A model generated the notes under the pieces. It was not told the DNA's origin. It worked only from the letters and a program-made list of their open reading frames with translations, and made no database searches. A program made the position numbers and the translations under genes. 64,000 bases of DNA from Wagnerdoeblera sp046292685. GTDB taxonomy: Bacteria > Pseudomonadota > Alphaproteobacteria > Rhodobacterales > Rhodobacteraceae. Where the stretch lies: contig NZ_JBKBQM010000009.1 in assembly GCF_046292685.1 (NCBI RefSeq), forward strand, positions 9,018 through 73,017, given 5' to 3'. This document shows, in pieces, positions 25,837 through 36,950 of this stretch (positions are counted from its first letter, which is position 1; every line of letters starts with the position of its first letter).

Positions 25837-26955
25837 ATGAAATTCAGCATCGAGCGCGCGACGCTTCTGAAAGCCGTGGCACAGGCGCAGTCGGTGGTCG
25901 AACGCCGGAACACCATCCCGATTCTGGCCAACGTGCTGATCGAGGCCGAAGGCTCGGGCGTGTCGTTCCGCGCCACCGATCTGGACATCGAGGTGGTGGA
26001 CAAGGCCGTAGCCCATGTGGACCGCGCCGGGGCGACCACGGTTTCGGCGGTGATGCTGCACGAGATCGTGCGCAAGCTGCCCGATGGCGCGCTGGTCACC
26101 CTGACCGACGAGGCGACGCAAGGCCGGCTCGTCATCAACGCCGGGCGATCGACCTTCAACCTCGCCACGCTGCCGCGCGAGGATTTTCCGGTGATGGCCA
26201 GCTCGGAATACGTCTCGAACTTCTCGGCGCCGGCCCCGGTGCTGCGCCGGCTGTTCGACAAGGCGAAGTTCGCCATTTCCACCGAGGAAACCCGTTATTA
26301 CCTGAACGGCGTCTACATGCACACCGCGCAAGGCGAAGGCGGGCCGGTGTTGCGCTGCGTGGCGACCGACGGGCACCGCCTGGCGCGCATCGATGCGCCC
26401 CTGCCCGAAGGGGCGCAGGGAATGCCCGGCGTGATCGTGCCGCGCAAGACCGTGGGCGAGCTGCGCAAGCTGCTGGACGACGACGAAGCGCAGATCGCCG
26501 TGTCGGTCAGCGAAACCAAGGTGCGGTTCGCAACCCCCGGCGTGACGCTGACCTCGAAGGTGATCGACGGCACCTTCCCGGATTACACCCGCGTCATCCC
26601 CACCGCCAACAGCCGGCGCCTGGAAGTGGACGCCGGCGACTTTGCCAAGGCGGTGGACCGGGTGGCAACGGTTTCGTCCGAACGAAGCCGGGCGGTGAAG
26701 CTGAGCCTGGACGAGGATCGGCTGGTGCTGTCGGTCAACGCGCCCGATTCGGGGGCGGCCGAGGAGGAACTGGTCGTGGCCTATGGCGACGAGCGGCTGG
26801 AAATCGGGTTCAACGCGAAATACCTGCTGGAAATCGCCAGCCAGGTGGACCGCGAGAATGCGGTGTTCCTGTTCAACTCCTCGGGCGACCCGACGCTGAT
26901 GCGCGAAGGCAACGACAATTCGGCGGTCTATGTCGTGATGCCGATGCGGGTGTGA
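25837..26955 (+). CDS. dnaN: DNA polymerase III beta subunit (sliding clamp)
   Basis: A 372-residue DnaN that forms the ring-shaped processivity clamp around DNA. The N-terminus 'MKFSIERATLLKAVAQAQSV' and C-terminus 'DPTLMREGNDNSAVYVVMPM' are diagnostic. The C-terminal cleft residues that bind polymerase peptides ('VMPMRV') are present. The ATG at 25837 has AGGGAG upstream. recF follows after a hairpin and a repeated leader element. dnaA is not upstream; instead there is a divergent pair of membrane-protein genes. Confidence 0.98.
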   Translation: MKFSIERATLLKAVAQAQSVVERRNTIPILANVLIEAEGSGVSFRATDLDIEVVDKAVAHVDRAGATTVSAVMLHEIVRKLPDGALVTLTDEATQGRLVINAGRSTFNLATLPREDFPVMASSEYVSNFSAPAPVLRRLFDKAKFAISTEETRYYLNGVYMHTAQGEGGPVLRCVATDGHRLARIDAPLPEGAQGMPGVIVPRKTVGELRKLLDDDEAQIAVSVSETKVRFATPGVTLTSKVIDGTFPDYTRVIPTANSRRLEVDAGDFAKAVDRVATVSSERSRAVKLSLDEDRLVLSVNAPDSGAAEEELVVAYGDERLEIGFNAKYLLEIASQVDRENAVFLFNSSGDPTLMREGNDNSAVYVVMPMRV

Positions 26956-26966
26956 CCCGCGTTGCC

Positions 26967-27017
26967 GCGGGGGCTGTCTGCCCCCGCACCCCCGAGGATA
27001 TTTTGGCAAGGTGAAAG
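26967..27017 (+). repeat. Dispersed leader/hairpin repeat, copy 3 (dnaN-recF)
   Basis: A perfect 8-bp hairpin, GCGGGGGC (26967-26974) with GCCCCCGC (26980-26987), lies 12 bases after the dnaN stop. It is followed by the element ATATTTTGGCAAGGTGAAA (up to 27016), which ends just before the recF ribosome site. Module order relative to the downstream gene is the same as in the other copies. Confidence 0.75.
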
Positions 27018-27028
27018 CCGGAGACGGC

Positions 27029-28084
27029 ATGTTGACCGAATTGCGCCTTGCCCTGTTCCGGTCGCACCGCGCGGTGCGTCTGGCCTTTGACGGCCGGCCG
27101 GTGGCGATCTGGGGGCCGAACGGGGCGGGCAAGACCAATATCCTGGAAGCGGTGTCGTTGCTGTCGCCCGGGCGCGGTCTGCGCGGTGCGGCGGCCGAGG
27201 AGATCGGGCGCCGGCCCGATGGCGCAGGCTGGAAGGTGGCGGCGGTGCTGGACGGGCACGAGCTGGAAACCTGGGCCGAGGGGCCGGGGCGGCTGGTGCG
27301 CATCGACGGCAAGACGGCCTCGCAGGCGGCGCTGGCAGGGATTGCGCGCGTGGTCTGGCTGGTGCCGGCGATGGATCGGCTGTGGATCGAGGCGCCCGAA
27401 GGGCGGCGGCGGTTTCTGGACCGGCTGGCGCTGAGCTTTTTCCCCGGCCATGCGGAAACCGCGCTGGCCTATGAACGCGCGATGCGCGAGCGCAACCGGC
27501 TGTTGCGCGACGGGGTCGCGGATGCGGGCTGGTATGGTGCGCTGGAGGCGCGGATGGCCGAGGCGGGGGCGGCACTGACCGCCGCGCGGGCCGCAACGGT
27601 GGAGCGGCTGATGGCCGCGCAGGTGGAGGGGGCCTTTCCTGTGGCTGCCTTGTCGCTGGATCCGGGCGAAGGCGCTGCGGATCTGGCCGCGGCGCTGGTG
27701 GACGGGCGGCGGCGCGACATGGCCGCGGGGCGCACGCTGGCCGGGCCGCACCGCGCCGACCTGCGCGCGGTCTGGGCGGCCAAGGGCATGGATGCGGCGC
27801 TGTGTTCCACCGGCGAGCAGAAGGCGCTGCTGATCGCTCTGGTGCTGGCCAATGCCCGCGCGCTGGCCGCCGAAACCGGCGCCCCGCCCCTGGTGCTGCT
27901 GGACGAGGTGGCGGCGCATCTGGACCCGGGGCGGCGCGCGGCGCTGTTTGACACCTTGTGCGGCATGGGGGTGCAGGCCTTTCTGACCGGAACCGAGGAA
28001 GCGCTGTTTGACAGTCTGGGCACGCGGGCGCAAAGGATGACGGTCGCCGACGAGGGCGGCGCATCGGTGGTGAGGCCGGCATGA
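27029..28084 (+). CDS. recF: RecF: recombination/gap-repair ATPase
   Basis: A 351-residue SMC-like ATPase that loads RecA at gapped DNA with RecO and RecR. Walker A GPNGAGKT is at 29-36, the ABC signature is in 'CSTGEQKALLIALVLANARA', and Walker B is 'LVLLDEVAAHLDPGRR'. Length is typical. The ATG at 27029 has CGGAG 8 bases upstream and gives the usual 'MLTELRLALFRSHRAVRLAF' start; a GTG at 27011 lies within the repeat element. The stop overlaps the VOC-protein gene by 4 bases (ATGA), which begins a chain recF - VOC - LysE. Confidence 0.97.
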   Translation: MLTELRLALFRSHRAVRLAFDGRPVAIWGPNGAGKTNILEAVSLLSPGRGLRGAAAEEIGRRPDGAGWKVAAVLDGHELETWAEGPGRLVRIDGKTASQAALAGIARVVWLVPAMDRLWIEAPEGRRRFLDRLALSFFPGHAETALAYERAMRERNRLLRDGVADAGWYGALEARMAEAGAALTAARAATVERLMAAQVEGAFPVAALSLDPGEGAADLAAALVDGRRRDMAAGRTLAGPHRADLRAVWAAKGMDAALCSTGEQKALLIALVLANARALAAETGAPPLVLLDEVAAHLDPGRRAALFDTLCGMGVQAFLTGTEEALFDSLGTRAQRMTVADEGGASVVRPA

Positions 28085-28506
28085 CCCCGCAGCGCGTGAG
28101 CCTGATCACCGTGGGTCTGGCCGATCGGGCGGCGGCGCGGACATTCTTCGCCCGGCCGGCTTCGGTGGAACATGGGCTGAGCCAGTCGGGGGTGGCGTTC
28201 CATCAGTTGCAAGGCGCGGTGCTGGCGCTGTTCGGGCGCGCGGAACTGGCTGCCGATCAGGGGCGCGCGGGGGCCGATCCGGGCGCGGGCGCGGTGACGC
28301 TGGCGCAGAACCTTGCCACCGCGGCCGAGGTGGATGCGGCCTTTGCCGCCGCGCTGGCGGCCGGGGGCACGGCGCCGAAGGCCCCGGAACGGGTGTTCCG
28401 GGGCGGCTATTCGGGCGATCGGGCCGATCCCGATGGCCATGTCCGGGAGGTTGCGAAGAACGCGTTCTGGCCGCGGGGCGAAGATGGGAGCCTGACCCTG
28501 CCATGA
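28081..28506 (+). CDS. VOC (glyoxalase/bleomycin-resistance) family protein
   Basis: A 141-residue single-domain protein of the vicinal oxygen chelate superfamily. 'RVSLITVGLADRAAARTFF' is the typical first strand and helix, and 'GYSGDRADPDGHVREVAKNA' matches the usual F-x-D-P-D-G-H-x-W-E-V block, here with Arg instead of Trp before the metal-ligand Glu. A cytoplasmic enzyme or binding protein; specific activity is unknown. Its ATG overlaps the recF stop and its own stop overlaps the LysE-family gene start (both ATGA), so expression is coupled. Confidence 0.85.
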   Translation: MTPQRVSLITVGLADRAAARTFFARPASVEHGLSQSGVAFHQLQGAVLALFGRAELAADQGRAGADPGAGAVTLAQNLATAAEVDAAFAAALAAGGTAPKAPERVFRGGYSGDRADPDGHVREVAKNAFWPRGEDGSLTLP

Positions 28507-29123
28507 CTGTGACCCTGCACCAGTTGCTGCTTTACACGCTGGGCATGATCGGCCTGTGGGCCGTGCCCGGCCCGGTCTGGGTGGCGCTGACGGCGCGGGC
28601 GCTGTCGGGCGGCATGGCGGGGGCCTGGCCGCTGGCGGTGGGCGTCGCCCTGGGCGATCTGGTCTGGCCGCTTTGCGCCATCCTGGGCCTGGCCTGGGTG
28701 CTGTCGCTTTATGGCGATGCGCTGGCGGTGCTGCGCTGGGTGGCGGCAGCGGTGTTCGTGGCCATGGGTGTGCTGTTGATCCGCAAGCCCGCGGCCGCCC
28801 CCGGCACCGACAGCCGCCTGACGCGACCCGGCATCTGGGCCGGGTTTTCGGTGGGGGTCGCGGCAGTGATCGGCAACCCCAAGGCCATCCTGTTCTACAT
28901 GGGGTTTCTGCCGGGGTTCTTCGACCTGAGCCGCGTCACCGCCCCCGACATCGCCGCGATCCTCGCCATTTCCGCGCTGGTGCCGATGCTGGGGAACCTG
29001 GGGCTTGCGCTGTTTCTGGACCGGGCGCGGCGGCTGCTGCAAAGCCCTGCGGCGGTGCGGCGGCTGAACATCGGCTCGGGCGTGCTGCTGGTGCTGGTGG
29101 GGCTGGTGATCCCGTTCACCTGA
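28503..29123 (+). CDS. LysE-family amino-acid/metabolite exporter
   Basis: A 206-residue inner-membrane protein with about six hydrophobic segments. It has the LysE-family features 'AVPGPVWVALTARALSGGMA' (P-G-P motif near the N-terminus) and 'GNPKAILFYMGFLPGFFD' (N-P-K motif in the middle). RhtB/LysE proteins export amino acids such as threonine, homoserine or lysine. The ATG overlaps the stop of the preceding VOC gene (ATGA). It ends 80 bases before gyrB, which has its own promoter. Confidence 0.9.
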   Translation: MTVTLHQLLLYTLGMIGLWAVPGPVWVALTARALSGGMAGAWPLAVGVALGDLVWPLCAILGLAWVLSLYGDALAVLRWVAAAVFVAMGVLLIRKPAAAPGTDSRLTRPGIWAGFSVGVAAVIGNPKAILFYMGFLPGFFDLSRVTAPDIAAILAISALVPMLGNLGLALFLDRARRLLQSPAAVRRLNIGSGVLLVLVGLVIPFT

Positions 29124-29145
29124 CCCCAAATATGGTGGCCAAGGC

Positions 29146-29174
29146 GTGACATTCCCGGGGCTTGCCGCTATAAG
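29146..29174 (+). promoter_or_regulatory. gyrB promoter
   Basis: GTGACA (29146-29151), 17 bases, TATAAG (29169-29174): each hexamer matches the sigma-70 consensus at five of six positions, and spacing is optimal. It lies 30 bases before the gyrB ATG. A diverged copy of the intergenic leader element (around 29128-29150) overlaps the -35 region. Confidence 0.7.
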
Positions 29175-29203
29175 TCGCGGGCAACGTGAAGGACAAGGCA
29201 GGC

Positions 29204-31648
<2,445 letters not shown>

Positions 31649-31674
31649 TGCGGGCCGAAGGGCCGCCCGGAAAA

Positions 31675-31757
31675 GGGGGGCGCTGCCCCCCTGCCTGATC
31701 GTGGCGCCTTGGCTGGCCTTGCGCCTGCCCCCCGGGATATTTGGGGCAAGGTGAAAG
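31675..31757 (+). repeat. Dispersed leader/hairpin repeat, copy 4 (gyrB - gentisate dioxygenase)
   Basis: A GGGGGG/CCCCCC hairpin (31675-31680 with 31686-31691) follows gyrB and may terminate it. About 45 bases further on is the element GGGATATTTGGGGCAAGGTG (from 31734), again oriented toward the downstream gene. Confidence 0.65.
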
Positions 31758-31784
31758 GCAGCGCGGCGCCGCGCGATTCCGCTG

Positions 31785-31804
31785 CAGGATTTTCGAAAAT
31801 CCTG
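31785..31804. promoter_or_regulatory. 20-base perfect palindrome, possible operator
   Basis: CAGGATTTTCGAAAATCCTG is fully self-complementary and strikingly AT-rich in this GC-rich context. It sits 58 bases before the gentisate-dioxygenase-like gene, a location suited to an operator for a dimeric regulator. It could also be a dispersed repeat. Confidence 0.45.
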
Positions 31805-31861
31805 TTGCATCTGCTGGCGGCTGACCGCACACTCCGCCCCGAACCCGGAACGGAGGAAGCC

Positions 31862-32980
31862 ATGGCCCGCCCGCACGAGAACCACCGCGAAGATGTCGCC
31901 GGCCGCGCGAATGTCGAGGATACGCCGGAACTGCTGGCCTATTACGACGACCTGGACCGTTTCGGTGCCGGGGCGCTGTGGACGGTGGCCAACAAGATCG
32001 AACCCTGGGAGCCGAAGTCGACCTCGGTGCCGATGCTGTGGCGCTACAACGACCTGCGCGGGCATGTGCTGCGCTCGGTCGATCTGGTGACCCCGGAAAA
32101 GGCCGGGCGGCGGGTGATCTACCTGCGCAATCCGGGCCGCGACGATGTGGCGGCCGCGGTGGGCTGGCTTTACTCGGGCCTTCAGGTCATGCACCCGGGC
32201 GAAGCGGCCAGCGCCCACCGGCATTCGGCCTCGGCGGTGCGCTTCATCCTCGAAGGGGCGGGCGCCTATACCGTGGTCGATGGCCACAAGATGACCCTGG
32301 GCCGCAACGACTTCGTGCTGACCCCGAACGGCACTTGGCACGAACACGCCGTCGCCGCCGACGGGTCGCCCTCGATCTGGCAGGACTGCCTCGACATTCC
32401 TTTCGTCAATGCGATGGAGGCGAACTTCTACGAGGTGCACCCCGACCTGAGCCAGGGGGTTGCCTATACGGTCGACGACATGACCAAGACCTGGGGCAAC
32501 GCCGGGCTGACGCCTTCGACCCAGTGGTCCAAGCCCTACAGCCCGATGTTCAAATACGAATGGGAGCCGACCTACGAGGCGCTTTGCCGCTATGCCGCCT
32601 GCACCGAGGGTTCGCCCTTCGACGGTGTACTGATGGAATACGTGAACCCCGCCACCAACGGCCCCGTCATGCGCACCATGGGCGCCAGCATGCAGATGCT
32701 GCGCCCCGGCGAGGCGACCAAGGCCCACCGCCATACCGGCAGCTACCTTTACACCGTCGCCAAAGGGTCGGGATACAGCATCATCAACGGCAAACGCTTT
32801 GACTGGACCGAGCGCGACATCTTCTGCGTGCCGTCCTGGGCCTGGCACGAACACGCCAATGCCAGCACCACCGAGGACGCCTGCCTGTTCTGTCTGTCGG
32901 ACATTCCGGTGATGCGCGCGCTGGGGCTCTACCGCGAACAGGCCTTTGGCGACAACGGCGGCCACCAGCCCATCTTGTGA
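31862..32980 (+). CDS. Gentisate 1,2-dioxygenase-like cupin enzyme
   Basis: A 372-residue bicupin protein of the gentisate 1,2-dioxygenase family, which cleaves the gentisate ring to maleylpyruvate with Fe(II) and O2. Two cupin halves are visible. The first has 'PGEAASAHRHSASAVRFILE' (H-x-H plus acidic ligand region) and 'NGTWHEHAVAADG'; the second has 'PGEATKAHRHTGSYLYTVAK' and 'PSWAWHEHANAS'. Both halves keep His pairs, whereas in many gentisate dioxygenases only the N-terminal cupin is fully metal-binding, so substrate identity (gentisate, 1-hydroxy-2-naphthoate or salicylate) is open. The ATG has GGAGGA upstream. The fumarylacetoacetate-hydrolase-family gene follows after 7 bases, fitting the pathway. 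Confidence 0.9.
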   Translation: MARPHENHREDVAGRANVEDTPELLAYYDDLDRFGAGALWTVANKIEPWEPKSTSVPMLWRYNDLRGHVLRSVDLVTPEKAGRRVIYLRNPGRDDVAAAVGWLYSGLQVMHPGEAASAHRHSASAVRFILEGAGAYTVVDGHKMTLGRNDFVLTPNGTWHEHAVAADGSPSIWQDCLDIPFVNAMEANFYEVHPDLSQGVAYTVDDMTKTWGNAGLTPSTQWSKPYSPMFKYEWEPTYEALCRYAACTEGSPFDGVLMEYVNPATNGPVMRTMGASMQMLRPGEATKAHRHTGSYLYTVAKGSGYSIINGKRFDWTERDIFCVPSWAWHEHANASTTEDACLFCLSDIPVMRALGLYREQAFGDNGGHQPIL

Positions 32981-32987
32981 GGAACCC

Positions 32988-33908
32988 ATGAAACTTGTGA
33001 CCTACCGCGCCTCGGTCGAGGCGGCGGCCCGCCTTGGTGTCGTCAGCCACGATCACGTGGTCGATGTGGCCCGCCTCGGTGCGGCCTTCGACGAACCGCT
33101 GCCCGACTCCATGCTGGGGCTGATCGACTTGGGCAAGCCGGGGCTCGACGCGCTGGCGGCGATTCTGGGCGAATGCGACGGCGTCTTTCCCCCCGGCACG
33201 GCCACGCATCAGGCCAATGTCCGCCTGCTGGCGCCCATTCCGCGGCCGCGCAAGAACATCTTCGGCATCGGCCTGAACTATCTGGACCACGTCGCCGAAA
33301 GTGCCGCGGCGCTCGATACCTCGGCCGACCTGCCGCGCCAGCCGGTGATCTTTTCCAAGCCGCCGACCGCCGTCATCGGCCCGGGCGAGCCGATCCGCCA
33401 CGACAAGACCATCACCCGCCAGCTGGACTGGGAGGTGGAACTGGCCGCCATCATCGGCACCACCGCATCGCGGGTGGCGCGGGCCGATGCCTTGTCGCAT
33501 GTCTTCGGCTATTCGGTGATGATCGACGTTTCGGCCCGCGACAACCGCCGCGCCGGGCAATGGATCGTGTCCAAGGGGATGGACAGTTTCGCCCCCTTCG
33601 GCCCCTGCATCGTGACCGCGGACGAAATCGAAAACCCGCAGTCGCTTGACCTGTGGCTGACGGTGAACGGCGTGGAAAAGCAGCGCTCGAACACCGCAAA
33701 GATGCTGTTCAAGGTGGACGAGCTGATCGCCGACATTTCCCGTGTCATCACGCTGGAACCCGGCGACATCATCGCCACCGGCACGCCGGAAGGCGTCGGG
33801 GCCGGGCGCACCCCGCAGGAATGGCTCTGGCCCGGCGATACCGTGGTGGCCTGCGTCGAAGGCATTGGCACCATCCGCCACCCCGTGATCGACGTCTCGG
33901 GGGATTGA
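32988..33908 (+). CDS. Fumarylacetoacetate hydrolase-family protein (fumarylpyruvate/maleylpyruvate hydrolase candidate)
   Basis: A 306-residue FAH-superfamily protein. Signature blocks are 'RKNIFGIGLNYLDHVAES', 'LDWEVELAAIIGTTASRV' (E-x-E metal ligands), 'GYSVMIDVSARDNRR', 'WIVSKGMDSFAPFGP' and 'GDIIATGTPEGVGAGRTP'. Beside a gentisate-dioxygenase-like gene the natural role is hydrolysis of maleylpyruvate or fumarylpyruvate to pyruvate and a C4 acid. No glutathione-dependent maleylpyruvate isomerase is encoded nearby, so either the cis form is used directly or the isomerase lies elsewhere. The start 7 bases after the dioxygenase stop, with GAGGAA upstream, indicates one operon. Confidence 0.88.
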   Translation: MKLVTYRASVEAAARLGVVSHDHVVDVARLGAAFDEPLPDSMLGLIDLGKPGLDALAAILGECDGVFPPGTATHQANVRLLAPIPRPRKNIFGIGLNYLDHVAESAAALDTSADLPRQPVIFSKPPTAVIGPGEPIRHDKTITRQLDWEVELAAIIGTTASRVARADALSHVFGYSVMIDVSARDNRRAGQWIVSKGMDSFAPFGPCIVTADEIENPQSLDLWLTVNGVEKQRSNTAKMLFKVDELIADISRVITLEPGDIIATGTPEGVGAGRTPQEWLWPGDTVVACVEGIGTIRHPVIDVSGD

Positions 33909-33939
33909 CGCGCCGTCCTTCTTCATTTTCTGTCCACAA

Positions 33940-33971
33940 GTATCCCGGGGGTCCGGGGGCAGCGCCCCCGG
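33940..33971. repeat. Diverged leader/hairpin repeat, copy 5, with terminator-like stem
   Basis: AGTATCCCGGGGGTCCGG, related to the other copies, leads into a perfect 8-bp hairpin, CCGGGGGC (33953-33960) with GCCCCCGG (33964-33971). It lies between the FAA hydrolase and nitrilase genes and may end transcription of the former. Here the ATATCC half is upstream of the hairpin, opposite to copies 3 and 4. Confidence 0.55.
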
Positions 33972-33995
33972 CGCTCTCGCATCAGGAGCCGCACC

Positions 33996-34925
33996 ATGAA
34001 CGCCCCCTTCAAGGTCGCCGTCGCCCAGATCGCCTCGATCCCGACCGACAGCCTTGCCACCGCGCGCAAGGCCGCGGCCACCTTGCGCGAGGCGGCCGGC
34101 CAGGGCGCGCGGCTGGTGGTGTTTCCCGAAGCATTGATCGGCGGTTACCCCAAGGGCGCCAGCTTCGGCGCGCCGATCGGCATGCGCAAGCCCGAAGGCC
34201 GCGAGGCTTTCGCGCGCTACCACGCCGCCGCCATCGACCTTGACGGGCCCGAGGTTGCGGCCCTGACCGAAGCCACCGCCGAAACCGGCGCCTTTGCCGT
34301 GGTCGGCGTGATCGAGCGCGACAAGGGCACGCTCTATTGCACGGTGCTGTATTTCGATGGCGCCAAGGGGCTGGTCGGCAAGCACCGCAAGTTGATGCCC
34401 ACGGCGGGCGAGCGGCTGATCTGGGGCTTTGGCGACGGGTCTACCCTGCCGGTGTTCGAAACCGATTTCGGCACCGTCGGCGCGGTGATCTGCTGGGAAA
34501 ACTACATGCCGGCGCTGCGGATGCACATGTATCATCAGGGCGTCACCCTGTATTGCGCCCCCACCGCCGACGACCGCGACACCTGGATTGCCACCATGCA
34601 GCACATCGCGCTCGAAGGGCGCTGCTTCGTGCTGACCGCCTGCCAGCACATCACCCGCGCCGCCTATGGCCCCGATCACGAAAGCGCCCTGGGCGACGCC
34701 CCCGAAACGGTGATGATGCGCGGTGGCTCGGCCATCGTCTCGCCTTTGGGGCGGGTGATTGCGGGGCCGGATTTCTCGGGCGAAACCGTGCTTTACGCCA
34801 CGCTCGACCCCGCCGACATCGCGCGCGGCAAATACGATTTCGACTGCACCGGGCATTACGCCCGGCCCGATGTCTTCCAGCTGACGGTGGACACCAACCC
34901 CAAGCCCGCAGTGCGCAGGGCATGA
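33996..34925 (+). CDS. Nitrilase
   Basis: A 309-residue carbon-nitrogen hydrolase of the nitrilase branch (nitrile to carboxylic acid plus ammonia). The catalytic triad is clear: Glu45 in 'VVFPEALIGGYPKG', Lys132 in 'VGKHRKLMPTAGE' and Cys166 in 'GAVICWENYMPALRMHMY'. 'GYPKG' and 'CWENYMP' are typical of true nitrilases rather than amidases. It could convert an aromatic or aliphatic nitrile into an acid feeding the adjacent ring-cleavage genes, which is inference. The stop overlaps the flavin-reductase gene by 4 bases (ATGA). Confidence 0.93.
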   Translation: MNAPFKVAVAQIASIPTDSLATARKAAATLREAAGQGARLVVFPEALIGGYPKGASFGAPIGMRKPEGREAFARYHAAAIDLDGPEVAALTEATAETGAFAVVGVIERDKGTLYCTVLYFDGAKGLVGKHRKLMPTAGERLIWGFGDGSTLPVFETDFGTVGAVICWENYMPALRMHMYHQGVTLYCAPTADDRDTWIATMQHIALEGRCFVLTACQHITRAAYGPDHESALGDAPETVMMRGGSAIVSPLGRVIAGPDFSGETVLYATLDPADIARGKYDFDCTGHYARPDVFQLTVDTNPKPAVRRA

Positions 34926-35545
34926 GGTTCGATTACGACAAGCTGGGCCCGGGCATCGGCTACAAGCTGATGACCGCCACCATCACCCCGCGCCCGATCG
35001 CCTGGGTTTCCACGCTGGGCAAGTCCGGTGTGGTCAACGCAGCCCCCTACAGCTTTTTCAACGCGATGGGGCATACGCCGCCCACCCTGGCGCTGGGGCT
35101 GCTGGCCGACCCGGCGCGCGGCTACAAGGATACCGCGCGCAATATCCTCGATACCGGGGAATTCGTGGTGAACCTGGTGCCCGAGCGGCTGGCCGAGGCG
35201 ATGAACCTGACCTGCATCGACGCGCCACCCGACGTATCGGAACTGGACCTCGCCCGGCTGACCCCGGCCCCGAGCACCCATATCCGCGCCCCGCGCATCG
35301 CCGAAAGCCCGGTCAGCTTCGAATGCGTGTCGCTTTCGACCATCGTTACCGGGCCGCACCAGACGGTGGTGATCGGCCGGATCCTCGCGGTGCACATCGA
35401 CGATGCCTATGTCATCGACGGGCCGCGCGGCCATATCGACACGCCGGCGCTGGGGTTGATTGCGCGGATGCATGGCGCGGGCTGGTATGCCCGCAGCACC
35501 GACCTGTTCCAGCTCGACCGTCCGGTGTGGCCGCCCAAGACCTGA
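34922..35545 (+). CDS. Flavin reductase-like (FMN-binding split barrel) protein
   Basis: A 207-residue member of the flavin-reductase-like (DIM6/NTAB) family: 'TPRPIAWVSTLGKSGVVNAA' is the usual FMN-binding N-terminal block and 'SFFNAMGHTPPTLALGL' the second. Such proteins bind FMN; some supply reduced flavin to two-component monooxygenases, others are of unknown role. No monooxygenase partner is adjacent. The start overlaps the nitrilase stop by 4 bases, so the two are translationally coupled. It converges with the glutamine-synthetase-like gene, with 15 bases between. Confidence 0.85.
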   Translation: MRFDYDKLGPGIGYKLMTATITPRPIAWVSTLGKSGVVNAAPYSFFNAMGHTPPTLALGLLADPARGYKDTARNILDTGEFVVNLVPERLAEAMNLTCIDAPPDVSELDLARLTPAPSTHIRAPRIAESPVSFECVSLSTIVTGPHQTVVIGRILAVHIDDAYVIDGPRGHIDTPALGLIARMHGAGWYARSTDLFQLDRPVWPPKT

Positions 35546-35560
35546 GCGGCCGCCCCCGGT

Positions 35561-36946
35561 TCAGACCGTGTGCAGATACAGGTCGTAATCCACATCGGCG
35601 ATGGTGCGCGCCACCCGGGCATATTCCGCCGCCTTGATCGCGGTAAAGGTGCGGTGCATTTCCTCGCCCAGCGCGGCTTTCAGAAAGGCCGATCCAGTTG
35701 CCGCCCGGATCGCCTCGCGCCAGTCGCGGGGAATGGTGTCGGACCCCGGCGCATCATAGCCGTTGCCGGTGACCTCCGGCCCCGGGTCGATGCGGTGCGC
35801 AAGCCCATGCCGGATACCCGCCAGCACCGTGGCGCCCACCAGATAGGGGTTGGCGTCCACGCCGGCGGGCCGATGTTCGATCCGCCGGGCCTGGACGTCG
35901 CCGGCCGGGATGCGCAGCGCGACCGAGCGGTTGTTGACCCCCCAGGTCGGCGCCACCGGCGCATAGCTTTGCGCGGCAAAGCGACGCCAGCTGTTGGCAT
36001 GCGGCGCAAAGACCAGCATCGATTCGCCCATCGTCGCAATCAGCCCGCCCAGCGCATGCAGGAGCGTGGGCGACCAGCGGCCTTCTTTGGCCTCGACGAA
36101 CAGGTTGCGTCCGGCGGGGTCTTGCAGCGAGACGTGAAAATGCATGCCCGAGCCAGCATAATCCTCGACCGGCTTGGCCATGAAGCAGGCGGTCACCCCG
36201 TGGCGCCGCGCCTGCATCCGCACGATGCGCTTCAGCCGGAACAGGTCGTCGGCGGCCTGAAGCACATTGGTGCGGTAATGCAGCGTCAGCTCGTATTGCC
36301 CGGGGGCATATTCCGAAATCATCGTCTCGGCCTGCACCCCGGCCAGTTCTGCCGCCGCATAAATGTCGGAGAACAGCGGCTGCATGCCGTGCAGGTGATC
36401 GACCGAATAGACCTCGGTCTTGCTGGAGGGACGGCCATCCAGCACCGCGCGGGCGGGTTGCACGCGGCCGTTGCCGTCGCGTTCGTTGGCCAGCAGAAAG
36501 AATTCCAGCTCGAAGGCGCCGGCGGGGTGCATCCCTTCGGCTTCCATTGCGGCCAGTTGCCGGGCCAGTGCATGCCGCGGGTCCGACCCCATCGGCACGC
36601 CGTCCAGCGAATACATCGACATGAACACCTCGGCCCGCGCGGGGTTGGTGCCATGCAACCGCTTCAGCGTGCCCGGCACCGGCCAGGCGCGCAGGTCGCC
36701 ATCGCCCTGATCCCAGATCAGGCCGGTTTCGTGCACATCCTCGCCGCAGATGTCGAGCCCGAGAATGGAAATCGGCAGATGCCGGCCCGAGCGGTAAAAG
36801 GGCAGCAGCTCGTGCCGCCGGATGATCTTGCCGCGCCCGATGCCGTTGGCATCGTGCAGCACGATGTCGATGGCCTCGACATCGGGGTGGGCGGCCAGAA
36901 AGGCCTCGGCCTCGGCGACCGAGGAACCGGAAGGAGAGGTGGTCAT
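35561..36946 (-). CDS. Glutamine synthetase family protein (gamma-glutamyl-polyamine/amine ligase type)
   Basis: A 461-residue protein of the GS superfamily, closer to PuuA-like gamma-glutamyl-amine ligases than to housekeeping GlnA. It has the N-terminal beta-grasp ('DIVLHDANGIGRGKIIRRHE') and the catalytic blocks 'AFELEFFLL', 'GQYELTLHY', 'YAGSGMHFHVSLQDPAG', 'GVNNRSVALRIPAGD' and 'RRIEHRPAGVDANPYL'. The GlnA adenylylation Tyr loop is not obvious. It may glutamylate an amine for catabolism. The aminotransferase gene directly upstream (4-base gap) supports an amine or amino-acid degradation pathway. Confidence 0.9.
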   Translation of the reverse strand: MTTSPSGSSVAEAEAFLAAHPDVEAIDIVLHDANGIGRGKIIRRHELLPFYRSGRHLPISILGLDICGEDVHETGLIWDQGDGDLRAWPVPGTLKRLHGTNPARAEVFMSMYSLDGVPMGSDPRHALARQLAAMEAEGMHPAGAFELEFFLLANERDGNGRVQPARAVLDGRPSSKTEVYSVDHLHGMQPLFSDIYAAAELAGVQAETMISEYAPGQYELTLHYRTNVLQAADDLFRLKRIVRMQARRHGVTACFMAKPVEDYAGSGMHFHVSLQDPAGRNLFVEAKEGRWSPTLLHALGGLIATMGESMLVFAPHANSWRRFAAQSYAPVAPTWGVNNRSVALRIPAGDVQARRIEHRPAGVDANPYLVGATVLAGIRHGLAHRIDPGPEVTGNGYDAPGSDTIPRDWREAIRAATGSAFLKAALGEEMHRTFTAIKAAEYARVARTIADVDYDLYLHTV

Positions 36947-36950
36947 GGGG

